Shown: positions 1 to 5,941 of the stretch, one piece after another
Numbering within the stretch: the stretch's first letter is position 1
How the letters are laid out: each line of letters starts with the position of its first letter
Origin: Bordetella parapertussis
GTDB taxonomy: Bacteria > Pseudomonadota > Gammaproteobacteria > Burkholderiales > CAIKXV01
Direction: 5' to 3'
NCBI GenBank assembly: GCA_945877995.1
Contig: CAMDXD010000267.1
Coordinates: forward strand, 1 to 5,941
Length of the DNA: 5,941 bases
Translations under genes and position numbers: made by a program
Notes under the pieces: generated by a model
Seen by the model: only the letters and a program-made list of their open reading frames with translations
Told to the model about the DNA's origin: nothing
Database searches by the model: none

Positions 1-955
1 CGTCGGGATCGATGCGCCGGATGCTGGCGAGCTGGCGGAAGTCCGCCTTGAATTCGGCCCAGATGCGCGCGAGCGTCGCGCGCCATCCGGCCACGGCCGG
101 GCCGGCATTGGCGGCCGCCGATGCCGAGGTTGTCAAGGTGGTGTCCGGACTGCCCTCCCGTGCGGATGCCGCGGTCGAAGCGCCGCTGGGCAGCGTCGCG
201 AGAATATCGATGCCGGCCACCGCCCGGTCGAGGCGCATCGCAATGCCGGTGGTGTCGACCAGCGGCACCCGCTGCAGGCGCTCTATGTCGGCTGCGAGGG
301 CCCGCCGCAGCGGCGCGAACTGCGCGCGGTCGATCAGTGCCAGGCGCGCATCGGCGCTCTGCAGCGCGATCAATGCGACGCGCACGTTGCCCGCCAGCAC
401 CAGCTGCTGGTTGGCTGCGAGCAACGTCTGCTCGATCTCGGCCAGCGCCGCCTCGTCGCGACCGCGCGCGAGATCCTGGTACAGCGCCTCCAGCGCAAGT
501 TGCTGGCTCTGCGATTCAGCCAGTTGCGACTGCACCGCATCGAGGGCGACTTCCATCTCGCGCACGGTGCGCTGCGCACCCTGGGCCAGTGCCTGGGTCT
601 GCCGGCCGAGGTCGTCGGAGCTGGCCAGCCGCTGTGCAAGTTCCTGGCGCAGCGCGTTGCGGTCGCGATGGCCGTCCCAGGCCAGGAAGCCGAGCAGCGC
701 CACCGTTGCGCCGAGCACGCCGAGCGCGATGTCGCGGTTGCGCGTCGACGCTGCCAGCGCAGGCGCCAGTGGCGCAGACAGCAGCGCGGGATCGCTGGCC
801 GCGCTGGCGCTCGTCCCGGAGGGCGGCACAGGTGCCGCCAGGGTCGGCGACTCGGCCGCTGGCGCCCTTCCAGACACAGGCTCCGCCTCGGCTTCGTTCG
901 CAGGCCGGGCGACGAGCGGGTCGATCACGCCCTGCGCAGGCTCGAGGCGGCTCAT
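1..955 (-). CDS. hemX: HemX-type membrane protein, partial (3' end beyond the left edge)
   Basis: Translating the minus strand from the ATG at 955 gives 318 codons with no stop before the window edge, so the C-terminus is missing. Layout: an Ala/Pro-rich, low-complexity N-terminal tail (about residues 1-72), one hydrophobic membrane helix (about 76-93), then a Gln/Glu/Ala-rich helical, probably coiled-coil stretch (about 97-160). The HemX core follows at about 159-253, with YQDLARGRDEAAL, ANQQLVLAGNVRVAL and RLQRVPLVDT. An Ala/Ser/Thr-rich linker lies at about 257-290. The topology suggests a short cytoplasmic tail and a large periplasmic part. The start is supported by the 4-base ATGA overlap with the hemD stop and by AGGGGG nine bases upstream. 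The family is often labelled uroporphyrinogen-III C-methyltransferase, but no SAM-binding methyltransferase motif is visible. Its real role is unsettled; a scaffold for haem-synthesis enzymes has been suggested. The position after hemD fits hemCDX(Y) operons. Confidence 0.88.
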   Translation of the reverse strand, partial: MSRLEPAQGVIDPLVARPANEAEAEPVSGRAPAAESPTLAAPVPPSGTSASAASDPALLSAPLAPALAASTRNRDIALGVLGATVALLGFLAWDGHRDRNALRQELAQRLASSDDLGRQTQALAQGAQRTVREMEVALDAVQSQLAESQSQQLALEALYQDLARGRDEAALAEIEQTLLAANQQLVLAGNVRVALIALQSADARLALIDRAQFAPLRRALAADIERLQRVPLVDTTGIAMRLDRAVAGIDILATLPSGASTAASAREGSPDTTLTTSASAAANAGPAVAGWRATLARIWAEFKADFRQLASIRRIDPD

Positions 956-1755
956 CGCGCATCGCCCCCTGCACCGGCGACCGGTGCGAGCCTGGCAGCG
1001 AACGCTGCAAGCGCATCCAGCACCCCGCTGTCACCACCGGCGGTTTCGACCACCGACCCGAACCCGGCCAGGCGTGCCGCCGCGGCGATACGCGGATGCG
1101 GCACGAACAACGTGCATCCGGCCAGCGCGGACGGCTGCGATCGGGTGCGAGACAGCATCGCGCACAGGTTGCGCACGCCTTCGCTGCTGGTGACCACGAT
1201 CGCGTCGAGTTGCCCGCCGCGCACCCGGTCGATCAGCACGGCTGCATCGGCAGCCGGCGCAAGCCGGCTATAGCATTCGGCGTACTCGACCGTTGCGCCC
1301 CGGACGCGCAGGCCGTCGGCCATCTGTTCGCGGCCCTCCTGGCCACGGAAGATCACGGCCCGTTGTCCCTGCAGGTCGGCGAGCGCGGGCAGTGCCAGCA
1401 GCGCCTCGCTGTCGAAGCGTTCGGTCGGCGCCAGCACGCGCTCGAAGCCATGCCGTGCCAGCGCCCGCTGTGTACCCTCGCCGATCGCGGCGATCGACCA
1501 GCCCACCGGCAGCGGGCGGCGCGCGCGGATGCGCTCGATCGCGCGGTCGACCGCGGTCGGGCTGGAGAAAATCGCCCAGTCGAATGCGTCCAGCCGGTCG
1601 ATCAGCGCGTCGAGCGCTGCCGGATCCGGCGGCGGACCGATCTCGATCAGGGGAAACACGAAGGCTTCACCGCCGGCAGCGTCGATCGCTGCGGCGAGCC
1701 GGCCCGACTGTTCGAGCGGCCGGGTGACCGCCACCCGGAGCCCGTTCACGTTCAC
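952..1755 (-). CDS. hemD: Uroporphyrinogen-III synthase HemD
   Basis: HemD cyclises hydroxymethylbilane, the product of HemC, and inverts ring D to give uroporphyrinogen III in the cytoplasm. From the GTG at 1755 the protein is 267 residues, a normal length. Family features in order: N-terminal VAVTRPLEQSGRL (about 8-20), FPLIEI (34-39), FSSPTAVDRAI (63-73), AAIGEGTQRAL (89-99), an ECYSRL segment with the conserved Tyr near 162, VTSSEGVRNL (188-197), and the C-terminal PRIAAAARLAGF (221-232). The family is poorly conserved, so these spaced motifs plus the position after hemC are the basis of the call. The frame stays open far upstream inside hemC, but the homology begins at the GTG, which shares GTGA with the hemC stop. 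A second in-frame GTG two codons later (1749) is possible. No strong ribosome binding site is visible, so translation probably depends on coupling to hemC. In many betaproteobacteria HemD is fused to HemX; here the two are separate. Confidence 0.93.
   Translation of the reverse strand: MNVNGLRVAVTRPLEQSGRLAAAIDAAGGEAFVFPLIEIGPPPDPAALDALIDRLDAFDWAIFSSPTAVDRAIERIRARRPLPVGWSIAAIGEGTQRALARHGFERVLAPTERFDSEALLALPALADLQGQRAVIFRGQEGREQMADGLRVRGATVEYAECYSRLAPAADAAVLIDRVRGGQLDAIVVTSSEGVRNLCAMLSRTRSQPSALAGCTLFVPHPRIAAAARLAGFGSVVETAGGDSGVLDALAAFAARLAPVAGAGGDAR
965..970 (-). promoter_or_regulatory. Ribosome binding site for hemX
   Basis: The minus strand reads AGGGGG here, followed by nine bases and then the ATG at 955-953. 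It lies inside the last codons of hemD. It supports the hemX start at 955 over an out-of-frame ATG seven bases upstream of it. Confidence 0.55.
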
Positions 1756-2690
1756 GGCAGGGCGGCGAGGATCTCTGCCGCACCGAGGTCGGTCAACCGC
1801 TGGGCGAGCGCCTGCCCGAGCGCTTCGCCGGTCGCCGGCGGACCGCTGACCCGGTCGCTGACCATGCGCTTGCCGTCGGGGCTGGCGACGAAGCCGCGCA
1901 GCTGCAGGGTGCCGTCGATGATCTCGGCGAAGCCACCGAGCGGCACGGTACAGCTGCCGCCCAGCGCGCGCGACATCGCCCGTTCGGCATGTACGCAGGC
2001 GGTCGTGGTGGGATCGCCCAGCGCCGCGAGCGCGGCCTGCAGCGCCTGGTCCGCGCTCCGGCATTCGATGCCGACTGCGCCCTGCCCGACGGCCGGCAGG
2101 CTCTCTTCGGTGGTGAGGAAGGAGGCGATGCGGGCGGCGAGCCCGAGCCGCTTCAACCCCGCCGCCGCGAGGATGATCGCCGCGTACTGGCCTTCGTCGA
2201 GCTTGCGCAGGCGCGTCTGCACGTTGCCGCGCAACGGCTGTACGTCGAGGTGCGGAAAACGGGCACGCAGCTGGCTTTCACGGCGCAGGCTCGAGGTGCC
2301 CACGACGCTGCCTTCGGGCAGGTCGGACAGCTTCTCGTACCGGTTCGACACGAACGCGTCGCGCGGATCCTCGCGCTGGAGGATGGCCGGCAGCGTGAAG
2401 CCGTCCGGCAGCCACATCGGCACGTCCTTCATCGAATGCACCGCGATGTCGGCGCGCGATTCGATCATCGCCTGCTCGAGTTCTTTCACGAACAGGCCCT
2501 TGCCGCCGATCTTCGACAGCGAGACGTCGAGCACGCGGTCACCTTCGGTCGTCATGCCGAGGATGCTCACGGCGATGCCTGGGTAGCGTTCGCGCAGCCT
2601 GGCCTGGACGTGTTCAGCCTGCCACATGGCAAGCAGGCTTTCGCGTGAAGCGATCACGATCGATTCGACGGGCGGGGCAGAAGCAGTCAT
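1752..2690 (-). CDS. hemC: Porphobilinogen deaminase (hydroxymethylbilane synthase) HemC
   Basis: HemC joins four porphobilinogens into hydroxymethylbilane in the cytoplasm, using a covalent dipyrromethane cofactor. From the ATG at 2690 the protein is 312 residues, the usual length. Motifs: IASRESLLAMWQAEHV (13-28), LSKIGGKGLFVKELE (58-72), HSMKDVP (85-91) with catalytic Asp89 (E. coli Asp84), GTSSLRRESQ (131-140) with the substrate-binding arginines, LRGNVQTRL (153-161), LPAVGQGA (198-205), and GGSCTVPLGG (244-253), where Cys247 carries the cofactor. All key residues are intact. A longer reading from a GTG at 2738 adds 16 residues outside the family's usual N-terminus and would start upstream of the candidate promoter, so I prefer 2690. 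There is no clear ribosome binding site before either start. The gene heads hemC-hemD-hemX and overlaps hemD by four bases. The sequence style (ILGMTTEGD, REDPRDAFVSN) looks betaproteobacterial. Confidence 0.97.
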   Translation of the reverse strand: MTASAPPVESIVIASRESLLAMWQAEHVQARLRERYPGIAVSILGMTTEGDRVLDVSLSKIGGKGLFVKELEQAMIESRADIAVHSMKDVPMWLPDGFTLPAILQREDPRDAFVSNRYEKLSDLPEGSVVGTSSLRRESQLRARFPHLDVQPLRGNVQTRLRKLDEGQYAAIILAAAGLKRLGLAARIASFLTTEESLPAVGQGAVGIECRSADQALQAALAALGDPTTTACVHAERAMSRALGGSCTVPLGGFAEIIDGTLQLRGFVASPDGKRMVSDRVSGPPATGEALGQALAQRLTDLGAAEILAALP

Positions 2691-2728
2691 CGGGAAACGG
2701 ACACGCAAGAACGGGACAGTTACGGTCG

Positions 2729-2734
2729 ATGGTA
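2729..2734 (-). promoter_or_regulatory. Candidate -10 element of a hemC promoter
   Basis: The minus strand reads GCTACCATCG, with TACCAT resembling a -10 box. It would place transcription initiation roughly 30 bases before the hemC ATG at 2690. No good -35 box lies 16-18 bases further upstream, so this is only a weak candidate. I checked for the CrtJ/PpsR pattern TGT-N12-ACA around it and found none. Confidence 0.22.
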
Positions 2735-2810
2735 GCACCGCCGACCGGGGCGAAACCTCGATGGACGTCCTCCGCGACCCGCGCAGGTTCGCCCCGGGGC
2801 AGGGTCGCGT

Positions 2811-2826
2811 TCCGGCTCACGCCGGA
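2811..2826 (-). repeat. Perfect 6-bp inverted repeat after crtB
   Basis: The minus strand reads TCCGGC, a GTGA loop, then GCCGGA, beginning about 30 bases after the crtB stop. It can form a small GC-rich hairpin in the mRNA. No T-run follows, so it is not a standard intrinsic terminator. It could be a 3'-end stabilising or attenuating structure, or chance in GC-rich DNA. Confidence 0.3.
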
Positions 2827-2856
2827 GCAGGGCCCCGGCCTCGGTCCAGGCGCGGT

Positions 2857-4002
2857 TCAGCTCCTTGCCACAGCCAGCCGGTCGCGCTCCCGCAGGCGTT
2901 CGCAGAGTTCGATCACCCACACCGCCCGCTCGTAGAAGGAATCGGGTGCGGCAGAGACGGCCAGCGCCACGGGTTCGACGGCGTGCTCGACGAGGTAGCG
3001 GATCGCCTCGACCATGACCGGCGCCTGTGCATCCGATGCGCCCGGCAACGGCCGCGGCGAAGCAGCGCGGGCCAGCATCGCGCGGGTGATCAGCCAGGTC
3101 TTGCGGCTGGTCGACACCACGGCCCGGCGCGTCACGCTGTCCAGGCCGTTGCGCTCGACCTCGCGCCCGATCTCGGCGTACACCAGCCGGGCTGCCATGA
3201 TCGACGCCCGACAGTCGCGTGGCAGTTCGGCGATGCCCTGCTCGGCGCGCTGGTAGAGGGTGTCGGCGAGCGCGAGCAGGCGCGCGACCACCCGCCCGAT
3301 GCCAGGCACGAACGACGGCTGCCGCAGCCAGGCCTGGGGATCGATACCTTCTTCGCGCAGCCATTCGCGCGGCAGATAGAGGCGGCCGTTTCGGGCATCC
3401 TCGCCGACGTCGCGGGCGATGTTGGTGAGCTGCATCGCGACACCGAGTTCGCAGGCGCGGGCGAGTGCCGTCTGGCTGCGAGTCCCCATCAGGATGGCCA
3501 TCATCGCGCCGACGGTACCGGCCACGCGCGCGCAGTAGTCCTCGAGCTGGCTGATGGTCTCGTAACGACGGCCTTCGGAATCCCAGCGGAAGCCCTCGAT
3601 GAGCGCATCGAGCAGCCCGCGCGGCAGGTCGAAGCGGTCGACGACCACGGCGAGTGCGCGATCGGACTCGTATGACTGTGGACGGCGGTCGTAGATCGCA
3701 TCGAGCCGCAGGTCGAGCCGTTCGACGGCGGCTGCCGGGTCGTCGGCGAGGTCGATGGCGTCATCGGCTACCCGGCAGAACGCATAGAGCGCGATGGCCG
3801 GCGCGCGCACGCGAGCCGGCAGAACGCGGGACGCAGCAAAGAACGACTTCGAGCCGCCGCGCATCAGTGCCTCGCAAGCGACCAGGTCGTCCGCGGCTGC
3901 GGTGGGGTCGCCAGCGACGGCCCCCCTGTCGGCGGCAGCGGCAGCAATCCTGGCAACCATCGCATCGTGCACTTCAAAGGAAACCATCGCGGTATCAGGC
4001 AT
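2857..4002 (-). CDS. crtB: 15-cis-phytoene synthase CrtB
   Basis: CrtB condenses two geranylgeranyl diphosphates into phytoene, the first committed step of C40 carotenoid synthesis. It is probably a soluble or membrane-associated enzyme. From the ATG at 4002 it has 381 residues, slightly longer than many bacterial CrtB proteins. Motifs: SKSFFAASRVLP (51-62), YAFCRVADDAID (73-84) with the first Mg-diphosphate DxxxD (Asp80, Asp84), CARVAGTVG (157-165), and QLTNIARDVGED with the second DxxxD (Asp198, Asp202), followed by GRLYLP (206-211). RVLPAR and the squalene/phytoene synthase helices are intact. The frame could be read from a TTG at 4014, but the ATG at 4002 has GAGGG just upstream and overlaps the crtI stop by 8 bases (ATGCCTGA), so I use it. 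A still shorter start at the ATG at 3987 cannot be excluded. Squalene or dehydrosqualene synthases are alternatives by fold, but the CrtI partner and motif style favour CrtB. Confidence 0.97.
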   Translation of the reverse strand: MPDTAMVSFEVHDAMVARIAAAAADRGAVAGDPTAAADDLVACEALMRGGSKSFFAASRVLPARVRAPAIALYAFCRVADDAIDLADDPAAAVERLDLRLDAIYDRRPQSYESDRALAVVVDRFDLPRGLLDALIEGFRWDSEGRRYETISQLEDYCARVAGTVGAMMAILMGTRSQTALARACELGVAMQLTNIARDVGEDARNGRLYLPREWLREEGIDPQAWLRQPSFVPGIGRVVARLLALADTLYQRAEQGIAELPRDCRASIMAARLVYAEIGREVERNGLDSVTRRAVVSTSRKTWLITRAMLARAASPRPLPGASDAQAPVMVEAIRYLVEHAVEPVALAVSAAPDSFYERAVWVIELCERLRERDRLAVARS

Positions 4003-5590
4003 GGACCCTCGCAATCCGGTCTGGGTCGGGTACCACCGAGTCGAGCGCCTTGGCCGACATCAATACACCCGGGACACCGGCCCCGGGATGCGTCCCGGCG
4101 CCGACGAGATAAAGATGCTGTACGTCTTCGCTGCGGTTGTGCGGCCGGAACCACGCGCTCTGCAGCAGCAAGGGCTCCAGGCCGAACGCCGCGCCCTTGT
4201 ACGACAGGAGGCGATCCTGGAAATCCTGCGGCGTCATGATGCGCGAGGTAACGATGTCGCGCTCGAAACCCGGCAGCACCGTGCGGTCCAGCGTTTCGGC
4301 GATACGCGCACGATAGGTCTCGGCAAAGGCGGGCCAGTCGGTGCCGCTGTCGAGATGCGGAACGGGCGACAGTACATAGAACGCATCGCAGCCGGGGGGT
4401 GCCATCGATGCGTCGGTAGCGGTGGGCCGGTGCAGGTACAGGCTGAAATCGTCCGCGAGCTTGTGCTTGCGGAAGATGTCGTCGAGCAGTTCCTTGTAGC
4501 GCGGGCCCAGGAGCATCATGTGGTGCGGCACGTCGGGGTAGGTGCGCTTGACGCCGAAGTACCAGACGAACAGGCTCATCGAGTAGCGGCCGCGCTCGAT
4601 CCGGCGGTCGGTCCAGTGCCGGCGATGCTGCGGCTCGATCAGGTTGCGGTAGGTCCAGGCCATGTCGGCGTTGGACACGACGATGTCCGAGCGAAGCCGC
4701 TCGCCACCCTCGAGTTCGACCCCGGTCGCGCGGCCGCCCTCGATGGTGATGCGCTTGGCCTGGGCACCATAGCGGATGCTGCCGCCGCGCCCTTCGAGCA
4801 GCCCGACCAGGCCGCGCACCAGCGAACCGGTACCGCCCATCGCCCAATGCACGCCGGCGCGCCGCTCGAGGGCGTTGATCAGGCTGTAGACACAGGTCAC
4901 GGAGAACGGATTGCCGCCGATCAGCAGTGTCTGCAGGCTGAACGCAGCCTGCAGACGGGGGTCCTTCATGTGGTGCGCGACCATCGAGAACATCGTGCGC
5001 CAGCCGCGCATGCGCACCAGCGACGGCACCGAAGCGAGCAGGGTGCCGACGTTGTCGTAGGCCACGCTGCCCAGCTGCTCGAAGCCCAGACGGTAGCAAT
5101 GCTCGGCTTCCACGATGAAGCGGTCGTAGCCGTCGGCGTCGCCCGGGCTCAGGCGGGCCACCTCCGCACGCATCTTCACCGGGTCGCCGCTGTAGTCGAA
5201 GTGGGTGCCGTCGACGAAGCGGATCCGGTAGAAGGGATCGAGGGCCTTCAATTCGACGTCGTCGGACAGGCGCCGGCCGCACATCGCCCAGAGTTCTTCG
5301 AGCATGAACGGCGCGGTGATGATCGTCGGGCCCGCGTCGAAGGTGAAGCCGTCCTGCCGGTGCACGTACGCACGTCCGCCCGGTGCATCGAGCTTCTCGA
5401 GCACGGTCACTGCGTAGCCACGGCACGAAAGCCGTACCGCCGCGGCCAGCCCGCCGAAGCCACTGCCGATCACGATCGCGGTCGGTGCCCCTGCCGGCAC
5501 CGGGGCACAGGACAGGGCCAGCCCGGGCCCGTCGGGGGCAAGGGGCGTCTTGAAGCCGCTGGTGGCGGCGCTGACAAGCAACGATTTCAT
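3995..5590 (-). CDS. crtI: Phytoene desaturase CrtI
   Basis: CrtI is the FAD-dependent, membrane-associated enzyme that desaturates and isomerises phytoene, in three steps to neurosporene or four to lycopene. The step number cannot be read from the sequence. The protein is 531 residues, slightly long for the family. Motifs: the Rossmann FAD site VIGSGFGGLAAAVRL (40-54; GxGxxG at 42-47), the ribose-binding Glu65 in VTVLEK, APGGRAY (69-75), FDAGPTIIT (84-92), SNAD (306-309), FVWYFGVKRTY (341-351), LSPVP (407-411), QSAWFRPHNRSED (477-489), and the C-terminal FAD-contact segment LYLVGAGTHPGAGVPG (493-508). It strongly resembles the purple-bacterial CrtI type. About 36 residues precede the Rossmann strand, where the family usually has about 5-10; a GTG at residue 31 is an alternative start. 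The ATG at 5590 is 21 bases after puhE and has no clear ribosome binding site. The gene overlaps crtB by 8 bases, indicating coupled expression. Confidence 0.96.
   Translation of the reverse strand: MKSLLVSAATSGFKTPLAPDGPGLALSCAPVPAGAPTAIVIGSGFGGLAAAVRLSCRGYAVTVLEKLDAPGGRAYVHRQDGFTFDAGPTIITAPFMLEELWAMCGRRLSDDVELKALDPFYRIRFVDGTHFDYSGDPVKMRAEVARLSPGDADGYDRFIVEAEHCYRLGFEQLGSVAYDNVGTLLASVPSLVRMRGWRTMFSMVAHHMKDPRLQAAFSLQTLLIGGNPFSVTCVYSLINALERRAGVHWAMGGTGSLVRGLVGLLEGRGGSIRYGAQAKRITIEGGRATGVELEGGERLRSDIVVSNADMAWTYRNLIEPQHRRHWTDRRIERGRYSMSLFVWYFGVKRTYPDVPHHMMLLGPRYKELLDDIFRKHKLADDFSLYLHRPTATDASMAPPGCDAFYVLSPVPHLDSGTDWPAFAETYRARIAETLDRTVLPGFERDIVTSRIMTPQDFQDRLLSYKGAAFGLEPLLLQSAWFRPHNRSEDVQHLYLVGAGTHPGAGVPGVLMSAKALDSVVPDPDRIARVHA
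4006..4010 (-). promoter_or_regulatory. Ribosome binding site for crtB
   Basis: The minus strand reads GCGAGGGTCC directly before the ATG at 4002-4000. The GAGG core is four bases from the start codon and lies within the last codons of crtI. It decides for the ATG over the upstream TTG at 4014. Confidence 0.6.
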
Positions 5591-5595
5591 CGGCT

Positions 5596-5641
5596 GTTCA
5601 ATCTGCTGTGTTCAGCGGCGGGTGGCCAGTTCAATCTGGCC
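5596..5641 (-). repeat. 10-bp direct repeat and 6-bp hairpin at the puhE/crtI junction
   Basis: On the plus strand gttcaatctg occurs at 5596-5605 and again at 5629-5638. The second copy sits inside a perfect inverted repeat (ggccag, six bases, ctggcc; 5624-5641) covering the last codons of puhE. In the mRNA this gives a small hairpin just before the puhE stop and a second copy of CAGATTGAAC just before the crtI start. It may be a small local duplication. Any regulatory role is inference. Confidence 0.35.
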
Positions 5642-5941
5642 GATCGGTCCCGATAGCTCGGGCGCGGGTTCGGACTTGCGCCGGTTGCGCATCGCCCATT
5701 TCCAGAGGGCCGTCGACGACAGGGGCAACACCATGAACCAGTGTTCGAGGATGGCCAGCGAAAGCAGCGTCGCGGCGAGCACGTTCTTCGCCACGTCGAA
5801 GCCGGTGGTGTAGGGCATCGCGGCACGTGCCCAGAGGACGGCGGCGAGCGTGGTCGCGGCGGTGACCGCCACCGGGAACAGCAGGTTGACAGACCGGCGC
5901 GCGAAGTAGCTGTCGATGTGGCGCATCTTCTCGGGCAGGAA
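5612..5941 (-). CDS. puhE: Photosynthetic complex assembly protein PuhE, C-terminal part (5' end beyond the right edge)
   Basis: The frame is open from the right edge and ends at a TGA at 5612, giving the last 109 residues of a membrane protein. The ATG at 5926 is internal: the reading continues upstream as FLPEK, which matches the FLP...ASYF region I recall from PuhE (DUF3623). After SYFARR come two hydrophobic segments (about 19-40, with NLLFPVAVTAATTLAAVL, and about 52-72, ending LAILEHWFMVLPL), then ALWKWAMR and a charged tail. The LEHWFMVLPL...ALW block is the most telling family feature. PuhE is an inner-membrane protein of photosynthesis gene clusters, usually near puhA-puhB-puhC and acsF. 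It affects assembly or pigment supply of the reaction centre, but its mechanism is not known. The short 21-base gap to crtI suggests co-transcription. The family call rests on remembered conservation and on context, with about two thirds of the protein out of view. Confidence 0.8.
   Translation of the reverse strand, partial: FLPEKMRHIDSYFARRSVNLLFPVAVTAATTLAAVLWARAAMPYTTGFDVAKNVLAATLLSLAILEHWFMVLPLSSTALWKWAMRNRRKSEPAPELSGPIGQIELATRR

Noticed and set aside
12..1193. Plus-strand open frame at the left edge (393 codons)
   Set aside because: The Ser/Arg/Ala-rich product has no motifs. The minus strand here encodes recognisable HemX and the end of HemD.
952..2064. A longer HemD starting inside hemC
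   Set aside because: The extra 103 residues are low-complexity and lie out of frame within conserved hemC. HemD similarity starts at the GTG at 1755.
121..2586. 821-codon open frame on the plus strand antisense to hemX, hemD and hemC
   Set aside because: Its product is Arg/Ala/Pro-rich without family motifs, and it lies opposite three well-supported genes. Long antisense frames are expected in GC-rich genes with strong third-position bias.
2614..2820. Small minus-strand frame (68 codons) between crtB and hemC
   Set aside because: It overlaps the conserved start of hemC in another frame, has no recognisable motif, and its composition looks like translated GC-rich DNA.
2691..2856. CrtJ/PpsR (TGT-N12-ACA) or FNR (TTGAT-N4-ATCAA) operator upstream of hemC
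   Set aside because: I looked for both patterns and found no match; a TGT-N12-TGT spacing is present but is not the required palindrome.
5591..5641. CrtJ/PpsR operator or separate promoter before crtI
   Set aside because: No TGT-N12-ACA pattern and no -35/-10 pair fit in the 21-base gap or the end of puhE; co-transcription with puhE is simpler.
3794..5656. 620-codon open frame on the plus strand antisense to crtI
   Set aside because: It mirrors crtI and the start of crtB, is rich in His/Gln/Arg/Ala with no recognisable domain, and has no independent context.
5612..5926. A complete 104-residue small membrane protein starting at the ATG at 5926
   Set aside because: The frame is open to the right edge and the upstream residues FLPEK continue the PuhE-like pattern, so this ATG is most likely internal.

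Overview
This window is GC-rich (roughly two thirds G+C by eye) and holds six genes. All are on the minus strand, so the biological order runs from right to left: puhE (C-terminal part only, cut by the right edge), crtI, crtB, then hemC, hemD and hemX (cut by the left edge). The set points to a phototrophic or photoheterotrophic proteobacterium. puhE is known only as a photosystem assembly gene of purple-type phototrophs, and the CrtI/CrtB pair closely resembles the carotenoid genes of purple bacteria. The hemC-hemD-hemX order and the HemC sequence style suggest a betaproteobacterium, possibly a gammaproteobacterium. That placement is inference from remembered family patterns, not from a search.

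Right half (about 2857-5941): the end of puhE is followed after 21 bases by crtI (phytoene desaturase). crtI overlaps crtB (phytoene synthase) by 8 bases. This looks like one transcription unit at the edge of a photosynthesis gene cluster. CrtB joins two geranylgeranyl diphosphates into phytoene, and CrtI desaturates phytoene to the coloured backbone of the photosystem carotenoids. Later enzymes (crtC, crtD, crtF or others) are not in the window, so the final carotenoid cannot be named.

Middle (2691-2856): a 166-base gap is the only real intergenic space. It holds a small perfect hairpin without a T-run and a weak candidate promoter for hemC. It probably marks the border between the photosynthesis operon and the haem operon.

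Left half (1-2690): hemC, hemD and hemX are joined by two 4-base stop/start overlaps (GTGA and ATGA). HemC and HemD make uroporphyrinogen III, the common precursor of haem, sirohaem, cobalamin and bacteriochlorophyll. HemX is a membrane-anchored protein of uncertain function that often follows hemD. hemX is open through base 1, and hemY probably follows it outside the window.

I see no mobile element, tRNA, rRNA, CRISPR array or clear foreign segment, and no convincing new system. The most interesting point is the arrangement: carotenoid and photosystem-assembly genes sit directly upstream of the shared tetrapyrrole-supply operon on the same strand.
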